Source: an uncultured Clostridia bacterium
GTDB lineage: Bacteria > Bacillota > Clostridia > Christensenellales > Aristaeellaceae
Reading direction: 5' to 3'
Assembly (NCBI GenBank): GCA_934647305.1
Contig: CAKUFI010000087.1
Span: forward strand, 1-10,338
Length of the DNA stretch: 10,338 nucleotides
Below the pieces are notes generated by a model. It was not told the DNA's origin and ran no database searches. It saw nothing but the letters and a program-made list of their open reading frames with translations. Each line of letters begins with the position of its first letter. Position 1 is the first letter of the stretch. Made by a program: the position numbers and the translations under genes. Below, in pieces: positions 5,951 to 10,338 of the stretch.

Positions 5951-6682
5951 TCACCTCGCGCGCATCTGGCGGCGGAAGGCCAGTACGGCGAGCGCGAGGA
6001 AGACGACTGCGTAGGCGCTGACGACGGCCAGCGCGGGCCAGAGGTCGGCGGGGGAGCCGTAGAGCGCGGCCCGGGCGGCGTCAACGGCGTGGGCGAAGGG
6101 GAGCGCCCGGGCGACGTGCGTGAAGACGGAACCGACCAGGCGATAGTCGAACCACACGCCGCTGAGCCAGGCGGTCAGGTTGGTCAGCAGCGCGCCGCAG
6201 AAGGTGCCCACCTGCCGGTCGGAAAACAGGCTGCCGGTCAACAGGCCGATGCCTGTAAACAGCAGCATGGCGGGAAGCAGCGCGAGCAGGCTGTAGAGTA
6301 TGCGCACGCTGGGGGTCAGGCCCAGCAGCATCGCCACGCCGAAGCACAGCGCGTTCTGCGCCACAGCCAGCAGCAGCATGGGCAGGCAGTAGGCCAGGAT
6401 GAAGTCCCACGCCGTCATCGGCGAGGAAAACAGCCGGGTCAGGAAGGACGAGCAGCGGTCCTTGGCCACCAAAAGGCCGGAGAGCAGCGCCACAAACGAC
6501 AGCCCGAACACCGCGATGCCCGGGGCCAGCGTCGAAATGGCGAACATCTCCACCGGTACGTGCGCCTGGATCGCCGACAGCAGCAGCATGACGACCAGCG
6601 GAAAGGCCAGCCCGAAGAGCAGTGTCAGCGGGTCGCGCGCCAGCTCCTTCAGGTTCCTTCGGGCAAACACCCACATTCTCAT
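5951..6682 (-). CDS. ABC-2 type transporter permease
   Basis: A 243-residue membrane protein with six predicted transmembrane segments near 20-38, 51-73, 94-120, 127-151, 157-178 and 213-235. This is the fold of the ABC-2 family, which exports drugs, lipids or polysaccharides. The N-terminus (FARRNLKELARDPLTLLFGLAFPLV) and the loop KDRCSSFLTRLFSSPMTAWDFILAY between helices 2 and 3 are typical of daunorubicin-type permeases. ALPFAHAVDAARAALYG before the last helix is also usual. The ATG at 6682 overlaps the ATPase stop as ATGA and has GGGGGAT about 6 bases upstream; longer in-frame forms would run through the ATPase gene. It pairs with the neighbouring ATPase. The substrate is unknown. Confidence 0.88.
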   Translation of the reverse strand: MRMWVFARRNLKELARDPLTLLFGLAFPLVVMLLLSAIQAHVPVEMFAISTLAPGIAVFGLSFVALLSGLLVAKDRCSSFLTRLFSSPMTAWDFILAYCLPMLLLAVAQNALCFGVAMLLGLTPSVRILYSLLALLPAMLLFTGIGLLTGSLFSDRQVGTFCGALLTNLTAWLSGVWFDYRLVGSVFTHVARALPFAHAVDAARAALYGSPADLWPALAVVSAYAVVFLALAVLAFRRQMRAR

Positions 6683-7443
6683 TTGACATCCCCCTTTCCG
6701 GCCAGGCGCACGAACGCGTCCTCGAACGAATCGGTCCCGGCTTGCGCCTTGAGCTCGGCCGCCGTGCCCAGCGCGACCAGCCGGCCGTGCGCCATCACGC
6801 CGATGCGGTCGCACAGCGCCTCGGCTTCCTCCAGGTAATGCGTGGTCAGTATCAGCGTGATCTTGCCCTTCAGCGCCCGGATGTGCGCCCACAGCTCGCG
6901 CCGCGCCAGCACGTCCAGCCCCAGCGTCGGCTCGTCCAGGAACAGCACCCTCGGCTCGGACACCAGCGCCATCGCGATCGACAGCCGCCGCTGCCAGCCG
7001 CCCGACAGGATTTTGGCGCGCTTATGCTCCACCTCCTGAAGAGAAAACTGCCCGATCAGCCGCGTCGCCTTTTCACGAGCCTGCTTCGGGCCGCTGCCGT
7101 ATATCCCCGCGATCAGCTCCAGGTTCTCCCGCACGGTCAGAAGCGGCGCGACCGCCGTCTCCTGCGGGGAGACGTTAATCAGGGGCTTCACCAGGCCGCT
7201 CTCCTTCGCGACGCTGTGGCCCAGTATGCGCGCGTCGCCCTCCGTGGGGGCGGTCAGGCAGGAAAGCATCCGGATGGTCGTCGTCTTGCCCGCGCCGTTC
7301 ACGCCCAGCAGGCCGAACAGCTCGCCCTCGCCGATGGTCAGGTTCAGGTGATCGACCACCGGCCGGTCGTAGACCCTGGTCAGGTTCGTCAGTTCAATCG
7401 CGTTCATGCGCTCACTTCCCGCTTTCAGTCCACATTCGCTCAT
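6679..7443 (-). CDS. ABC-2 type transporter ATP-binding protein
   Basis: A cytoplasmic ATPase of 254 residues, in the DrrA/CcmA-like group, that drives the adjacent permease. Motifs: Walker A GVNGAGKTT (47-55), Q-loop SPQE with Gln94, signature LSGGWQRRLSIAMAL (146-160, Trp replacing the common Gln of LSGGQ), Walker B VLFLDEPTLGLD (166-177) and switch His202 in TTHYLEEAEALCDR. The start at 7443 overlaps the regulator stop as ATGA and has GGAGGAG eight bases upstream. An internal ATG at 7407 (MNAIELTNLTRVYD) matches the usual family start but has a weaker GGGAAG site, so the 12 extra residues are uncertain. Co-transcribed with the AbrB-type gene before it and the permease after it. Substrate unknown. 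Confidence 0.9.
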   Translation of the reverse strand: MSECGLKAGSERMNAIELTNLTRVYDRPVVDHLNLTIGEGELFGLLGVNGAGKTTTIRMLSCLTAPTEGDARILGHSVAKESGLVKPLINVSPQETAVAPLLTVRENLELIAGIYGSGPKQAREKATRLIGQFSLQEVEHKRAKILSGGWQRRLSIAMALVSEPRVLFLDEPTLGLDVLARRELWAHIRALKGKITLILTTHYLEEAEALCDRIGVMAHGRLVALGTAAELKAQAGTDSFEDAFVRLAGKGDVK

Positions 7444-7682
7444 TCGTCCGTCTCCTCCGTCTCGCCGGCGTTCTCCGCGTCGGCAAACACGTGCCCGGCC
7501 AGCTGCTGAAACAGCCCCTTAGGCGGGATGGCCAGGCCGCGCTTCACGTCGCCCAGCAGGATCAGCGTGTCGCCCGGCTCGATGCCGAACACCTCGCGCG
7601 CCTCCTTGGGGATGACGAACTGTCCCTTTTCGCCCACCTTGACCGTCCAGGCATACTTGCCCCTGGCCTTCGGAAAGCCCAT
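7440..7682 (-). CDS. AbrB/MazE/SpoVT-type DNA-binding regulator
   Basis: An 80-residue protein with an N-terminal swapped-hairpin AbrB domain (about 13-50), recognisable from VGEKGQFVIPKEAREVFGIEPGDTLILLGD. Such proteins bind DNA as dimers. The C-terminus after PPKGLFQQLAGHVF is a short acidic tail. A GTG at 7691 gives three more residues, but it lies inside the Shine-Dalgarno AGGGGTG; the ATG at 7682 has AGGGG at eight bases and is preferred. As the first gene of the exporter operon, and with a repeated motif in its own leader, it probably controls the exporter and itself (inference). A MazE-type antitoxin is unlikely because no toxin gene is adjacent. Confidence 0.85.
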   Translation of the reverse strand: MGFPKARGKYAWTVKVGEKGQFVIPKEAREVFGIEPGDTLILLGDVKRGLAIPPKGLFQQLAGHVFADAENAGETEETDE

Positions 7683-7698
7683 AACACTCACCCCTGAA

Positions 7699-7716
7699 AA
7701 AGTATGATTTGTATGA
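7699..7716 (-). promoter_or_regulatory. Direct repeat in the AbrB leader, candidate operator
   Basis: On the - strand the leader contains TCATAC twice with AAA between them (7715-7701), that is 9 bases apart and roughly one helical turn. It lies downstream of the predicted transcription start and just before the Shine-Dalgarno. A regulator bound here could block elongation or translation. No experimental or family-specific site is claimed. Confidence 0.35.
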
Positions 7717-7733
7717 CTCGTTCAACTGGACAT

Positions 7734-7762
7734 AGTATACTCCCTTTTCATCCGCCTGTCAA
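7734..7762 (-). promoter_or_regulatory. Consensus promoter of the AbrB-ABC-2 operon
   Basis: Read on the - strand, TTGACA (7762-7757) and TATACT (7739-7734) are separated by 17 bases, almost the full sigma-A consensus. Transcription should begin near 7727, leaving a leader of about 45 bases. So strong a promoter on an exporter operon suggests that expression is held down by a repressor, possibly the AbrB-type protein it encodes. Confidence 0.8.
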
Positions 7763-7784
7763 GCACGATTTTACCTGCCCCCTC

Positions 7785-7813
7785 TTTTGCCGGGACTGGA
7801 ATAATGCTATTAT
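7785..7813 (+). promoter_or_regulatory. Probable extended -10 promoter for the nfo-trmB operon
   Basis: TATTAT (7808-7813) is preceded by TGC, giving an extended -10 (TGnTATTAT). A weak -35, TTTTGC (7785-7790), lies 17 bases upstream; TTGCCG at 7787-7792 would give 15. Transcription would start near 7820 and leave a leader of about 188 bases before nfo. The promoter is divergent from that of the AbrB operon, about 45 bases away. Confidence 0.5.
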
Positions 7814-7942
7814 AGGCGGTAAGAAACCAATCATTCGAGGAAACGCATTACAAAGAGTATTTCAAACCACATTGCATTCGGGGAATCACATTTCTGTTTC
7901 CTGTTTTGCTGCGTGGATCAAAGTACTTTCCGGGAGGGGTCT

Positions 7943-7976
7943 GGGGAGGTGCCTTTCTTAGAAAGGCGGCCTCCCC
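7943..7976 (+). other. Stem-loop in the nfo leader
   Basis: GGGGAGG (7943-7949) pairs with CCTCCCC (7970-7976), and inside it GCCTTTC (7951-7957) pairs with GAAAGGC (7961-7967) around a TTA loop: 14 pairs with a small internal loop. No T-run follows, so it is not a terminator. The C-rich arm and the run CCCCC at 7991-7995 lie close to the Shine-Dalgarno AGGAGGTG (7996-8003). Alternative pairing could mask that site, but this is inference. Confidence 0.5.
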
Positions 7977-8007
7977 GGCGTCTCCCTCGTCCCCCAGGAG
8001 GTGAACC

Positions 8008-8871
8008 ATGATACGATTCGGCGTGGCGGGCAACTGCGACCGCTTTTACGAGGAAGGCTTCAAGCAGAGCGTGCAGGCGCCCGAGTGGCTCTCGGCGCAG
8101 GGCCTGACGGCCTATGAGTATTCGGCGGGGCACGGCGTGAGCCTGTCCGAGGCGACTGCGCGTGCGATCGGCGAGGCGGCGGGGCGCGCCGGGGTGCAGG
8201 TTTCGATCCACGCGCCCTACTACATCAACCTGGCCAGCGAGGATCCCGAGAAGGACGCGAAGAACGAGGGCTACTTCCTCGCGGCGGCGCGGGCGGTGCG
8301 CGCGTTCGGGGGAGACCGCGTGGTCTTTCATCCGGGCACGCCGGGCAAGCGGCGCAGGGAGGACGCGATGGCGCGGGCAACGGCGCGATACCTGGAGATT
8401 CGGCAGGCGCTGGACGCGGCGGGCTACGCGGACGTTCACCTGTGCCCGGAGACCATGGGCAGGCCGTCGCAGCTGGGCACGCTGGAGGAAATCCTCGCGC
8501 TGTGCCGGGAGGACGCGCGGGCGATTCCGACGATCGATTGGGCGCACCTGCACGCGGCGGGCGCGGGCTGCCTGAAGAGCGAGGCCGACTTCGAGCGAAT
8601 CGTTGCGCGGATGCTGGAGAGCCTGGGCGAGGCGCGCGTTCGGCATTTTCACTCGCACTTCAGCCGCATCGCCTATACCGCCAAGGGCGAAAAGATGCAC
8701 ATGACCTTTGCCGACGAGGACTACGGGCCGGACTTTGCCTGCCTCGCGCCGGTTTTGCACAGGTATGCGCTGGAGCCGATCATTATCTGCGAGTCGCGCG
8801 GCACGCAGGCCGACGACGCGCTGTGCATGAAGAGAATCTACGAAAGTGAAGGGGAGAAGACCAACCGATGA
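8008..8871 (+). CDS. nfo: Endonuclease IV-like TIM-barrel protein (AP endonuclease family 2)
   Basis: A 287-residue TIM-barrel enzyme of the endonuclease IV family, which cuts DNA at abasic sites using a trinuclear metal centre. Likely metal ligands: His68 (IHAPY), His108 (FHPG), Glu148 (PETMG), Asp177 and His180 (IDWAH), His213 or 215 (HFHSH), His231 and Glu262 (ICES). These follow the E. coli Nfo pattern (H69, H109, E145, D179, H182, H216, D229, H231, E261), but the D229 equivalent appears to be Lys229 in GEKMHMTF, so the third metal site may differ. It could therefore be a divergent subfamily with another substrate. AGGAGGTG (7996-8003) precedes the ATG at good spacing. The stop overlaps the trmB start as ATGA, so the two are co-translated. 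Confidence 0.8.
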   Translation: MIRFGVAGNCDRFYEEGFKQSVQAPEWLSAQGLTAYEYSAGHGVSLSEATARAIGEAAGRAGVQVSIHAPYYINLASEDPEKDAKNEGYFLAAARAVRAFGGDRVVFHPGTPGKRRREDAMARATARYLEIRQALDAAGYADVHLCPETMGRPSQLGTLEEILALCREDARAIPTIDWAHLHAAGAGCLKSEADFERIVARMLESLGEARVRHFHSHFSRIAYTAKGEKMHMTFADEDYGPDFACLAPVLHRYALEPIIICESRGTQADDALCMKRIYESEGEKTNR

Positions 8872-9566
8872 GAATGCGCTGCAAGAAATGGGCGCGGCCC
8901 GAGCTGCAGGCCTGCCCGTACTACGTGACCGAGCCGCAGAAAAACCGTGGGCACTGGCGCGAGCAGTTTGAGAAGGACCAGCCGCTCTACCTCGAGCTGG
9001 GCTGCGGCAAGGGCGTGGCCACGACCAGGATGGTGCATGACAACCCGCAGATCAACTACCTGGCGCTGGACGTGAGCACCAACATGCTGGGCGTGATGCG
9101 GCGCAACATGGAGAAGGTTTTCGAGGGCGCGCCGGTGAAAAACTGCCTGATCTTCGCCCAGGAGGTCATGCGCATCGAGCAGACCTTCGCGCCCGAGGAT
9201 CGCGTCGAGCGCATCTACATCAACTTCTGCAACCCCTGGGAGCAGCACGCCAAGCACCACAAGCGCCGCCTGACCCACACCCGCCAGCTGCTCAAGTACC
9301 GCGACTTCCTGGTGGACGGCGGCGAAATCTGGTTCAAGACCGACAACGACCTGCTGTTTCTGTCCAGCCGCAGGTACTTCGAGGAATGCGGCTTCACCGA
9401 AAAATACGTGACCTTTGACCTGCATCAAAGCGGCTTCACGCCCAACTACCCCTCCGAGCACGAGCTGCTCTACAGCGGCCAGGGCGTGCCGATCAAGTTC
9501 CTGATCGCGGTCAAGGGTGAGCTCAAAGCGCCCCCAGAGGGCGAATCCGAGGAAGAGGAGGAGTAA
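8868..9566 (+). CDS. trmB: tRNA (guanine46-N7)-methyltransferase
   Basis: A 232-residue cytoplasmic methyltransferase that uses S-adenosylmethionine to make m7G46 in the variable loop of tRNAs (EC 2.1.1.33). The SAM motif is LELGCGKG (42-49). The TrmB-specific block IYINFCNPWEQHAKHHKRRLTH (117-137) matches the usual NFSDPWPK-RH-KRRLT but with Asn122 where E. coli has catalytic Asp144. FKTDN (156-160) and the C-terminal EHELLYSGQGVPIKF (197-211, for the usual T/S-x-Y/H-E region) also fit. Residues 223-232 are a run of acidic residues beyond the normal end. It starts in an ATGA overlap with nfo, with GGGGAG about 9 bases upstream; ATG 8874 is an alternative. Confidence 0.9.
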   Translation: MRMRCKKWARPELQACPYYVTEPQKNRGHWREQFEKDQPLYLELGCGKGVATTRMVHDNPQINYLALDVSTNMLGVMRRNMEKVFEGAPVKNCLIFAQEVMRIEQTFAPEDRVERIYINFCNPWEQHAKHHKRRLTHTRQLLKYRDFLVDGGEIWFKTDNDLLFLSSRRYFEECGFTEKYVTFDLHQSGFTPNYPSEHELLYSGQGVPIKFLIAVKGELKAPPEGESEEEEE

Positions 9567-9569
9567 CCC

Positions 9570-9785
9570 ATGGCCAGGCAAAAGCAACGCTTCTCCGGCG
9601 CGGGATACGCCGCGCTGTTCTTTGTGCTGTTTTACATCATCGACCGCTGCCTTGAAAGCATGCTCTTCACCCCCGAGCAGCAGGCCTTGCACTTCGCAGT
9701 CTCCACCTTCATCCTCGCCCTGCTCGCCATCGTCAGCTGGTATCTCGGCCGCAGGCTCGCCGACCGGAAGGGGAAGAAGCGGTAG
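9570..9785 (+). CDS. Small two-helix membrane protein of unknown function
   Basis: A 71-residue protein that I do not recognise. The basic N-terminus (MARQKQRF) is followed by a hydrophobic helix at about 11-25, an acidic loop with RCLESMLFTPEQQ, a second helix at about 42-60, and a strongly basic tail (RRLADRKGKKR). Both ends should lie in the cytoplasm by the positive-inside rule. It begins three bases after the trmB stop, with GGAGGAG at the end of trmB as its ribosome binding site, so it is the third gene of the nfo-trmB operon. GC-rich codon use matches its neighbours, supporting a real gene. Confidence 0.7.
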   Translation: MARQKQRFSGAGYAALFFVLFYIIDRCLESMLFTPEQQALHFAVSTFILALLAIVSWYLGRRLADRKGKKR

Positions 9786-9806
9786 GAACTGGGACTGTTG
9801 GGGAGG

Positions 9807-9901
9807 CTGGCAGGCTGAGCCTGCAGGCGGTGCTAGCGCCGACCAAGCGAATCCTTCGGCCATAGATTAGAGCCTCAGGATTCTTCGTTTGCGGAAAACT
9901 C
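9807..9901 (-). repeat. Structured repeat, copy R3
   Basis: Read on the - strand: lead CGAAGA, then stem 1 (9883-9872 with 9860-9849, 12 positions, two adjacent mismatches) around the loop TCTAATCTATG (9871-9861). A diverged linker of 24 bases follows, then stem 2, GCAGGC with GCCTGC (9824-9819 with 9815-9810) and a 3-base loop. The unit is preceded by GAGTTTTC (9901-9894), as in the left array. Confidence 0.75.
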
Positions 9902-10043
9902 GAGCTGGTTGCCCCACAAGGCCTACGGTCAGGCAGGCTGAGCATCCCCCACCTGCTCCCGGCAGGCTGAGCCTGCACTTGGTTGCTGCCGCCAAATAGA
10001 ACACGAATCCGGGAAGCATAGATTAGACTTCCCGGATTCTTCG
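9902..10043 (-). repeat. Structured repeat, copy R2
   Basis: On the - strand, lead CGAAG, then the perfect 12-bp stem GAATCCGGGAAG/CTTCCCGGATTC (10039-10028 with 10016-10005) around the loop TCTAATCTATG (10027-10017). The linker keeps GGCGGCAGCAA (9990-9980) but has diverged around AGAACC. Stem 2 is GCAGGC/GCCTGC (9976-9971 with 9967-9962). The tail contains CTTGTGGGGCAA (9920-9909), identical to 2044-2055 in the left array. Confidence 0.8.
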
Positions 10044-10067
10044 GTTTTCCGGAGCGTTTCGGAAAAC
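10044..10067 (-). repeat. Array hairpin between copies R1 and R2
   Basis: GTTTTCCG (10044-10051) pairs with CGGAAAAC (10060-10067) around an 8-base loop. It occupies the same relative place as the hairpin at 1903-1935, just before the CGAAGA lead of the next unit, but with unrelated sequence, so it looks like an optional third module whose pairing and not its sequence is kept. Confidence 0.6.
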
Positions 10068-10079
10068 TCCTGGTCGGCA

Positions 10080-10174
10080 TTGCCGGTCGGCAGGGCCGAC
10101 AGCCACTTGCTCCCGCGGGTTCTATCGACGACTTCGGGGGCCATAAATTGAAGCCCCCGAAGTCTGCGTTTCTG
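10080..10174 (-). repeat. Structured repeat, copy R1
   Basis: On the - strand, lead AGAAACGCA, then a perfect 12-bp stem GACTTCGGGGGC/GCCCCCGAAGTC (10164-10153 with 10141-10130) around TTCAATTTATG (10152-10142). The linker GTCGATAGAACC, ending AGCAAGTGGC, matches copy L2 closely. Stem 2 is GTCGGC/GCCGAC (10100-10095 with 10091-10086) around a 3-base loop. Both stems differ completely from the left copies while the loop and linker agree. Confidence 0.82.
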
Positions 10175-10181
10175 AACCCAC

Positions 10182-10210
10182 CGCCTGCATTGCGGGCGCT
10201 TCTTTTTTTC
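10182..10210 (+). terminator. Rho-independent terminator
   Basis: CGCCTGC (10182-10188) pairs with GCGGGCG (10192-10198), seven pairs with one G-T wobble, around ATT. It is followed by CTTCTTTTTTTC. This is the only good terminator downstream of nfo-trmB and the small membrane protein gene on the + strand, so that transcript probably runs about 400 bases through the right repeat array before ending here. Confidence 0.7.
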
Positions 10211-10338
10211 AAGAAGGTATACGAAGCGCGAAGCGGGCTCCCCTGAAAGGGGAGCTCAGACTGTCAAAAAAGTTTTGACAAGCTGGTGGACGGGGGAGCA
10301 AGCTCCCCCGCCACTGCCACCCTCTCCAGTCTCCGCTA
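10211..10338. other. Hairpin cluster at window edge
   Basis: Three perfect hairpins lie within 75 bases: GCTCCCC/GGGGAGC (10237-10243 with 10249-10255), TGTCAAAA/TTTTGACA (10262-10269 with 10273-10280) and CGGGGGAGC/GCTCCCCCG (10291-10299 with 10302-10310). CTCAGACTGTCAAAAAA (10255-10271) is the inverse of 153-170 near the left edge apart from one extra base there. No gene is seen. It may be the far end of an extragenic repeat, or an end region of a gene outside the window. Confidence 0.5.

Noticed and set aside
5810..6838. 342-codon + strand frame opposite the ABC-2 permease
   Set aside because: Low-complexity Gln/Gly/Arg/His composition and no ribosome binding site; the - strand frame has six good membrane helices.
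7704..7961. 85-codon + strand frame in the intergenic region between the AbrB-type gene and nfo
   Set aside because: It covers both predicted promoters and the leader hairpin, has no ribosome binding site and no recognisable features.
9733..10212. 159-codon - strand frame through the right repeat array
   Set aside because: It reads across the hairpin repeats and the terminator and has no ribosome binding site; composition reflects the repeats.

Overview
The window looks like a piece of chromosome from a high-GC member of the Clostridia, probably a gut lineage. The evidence is GC-rich third codon positions in every gene, strong AGGAGG-type ribosome binding sites, a clostridial-looking TrmB, and AbrB-plus-ABC-2 and LIV-type gene sets that are typical of that class. 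The species cannot be named from the sequence, and no phage, plasmid or transposase gene is present.

Layout. (1) 1-468 is gene-free and holds several strong hairpins, followed by a near-consensus promoter at 469-497. (2) 531-5862 is a complete branched-chain amino acid (LIV/HAAT family) ABC uptake operon on the + strand: livJ (secreted binding protein), livH and livM (permeases), livG and livF (ATPases). A 590-bp gap between livJ and livH is filled by an array of structured repeats; the other genes abut or overlap by ATGA. (3) 5888-5920 is a hairpin placed to terminate transcription from both sides. (4) 7682-5951 on the - strand is a three-gene cassette with ATGA overlaps: an AbrB-type regulator, an ABC-2 exporter ATPase and an ABC-2 permease, driven by a consensus promoter at 7762-7734. 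(5) 8008-9785 on the + strand is a second operon, divergent from the cassette: an endonuclease IV-like TIM-barrel enzyme, TrmB (tRNA m7G46 methyltransferase) and a small two-helix membrane protein. (6) 9807-10180 holds a second array of the same structured repeats in inverted orientation, followed by a U-tract terminator and a cluster of hairpins at the window edge.

The protein genes are ordinary housekeeping and transport functions. The most interesting content is the repeat family. Seven copies (four at 1821-2273, three at 9807-10180) share a fixed geometry: a 12-bp stem closed by an 11-nt loop of consensus TTSAATYTATG. Most copies then have a linker of about 24-30 nt, usually containing AGAACC and GGCAGCAAGTGG, and a 6-bp stem with a 3-nt loop. 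Stem sequences differ almost completely between copies while pairing is kept, and the loops and linkers stay conserved. That is the signature of an element selected for its folded shape. I do not recognise it as a named family.
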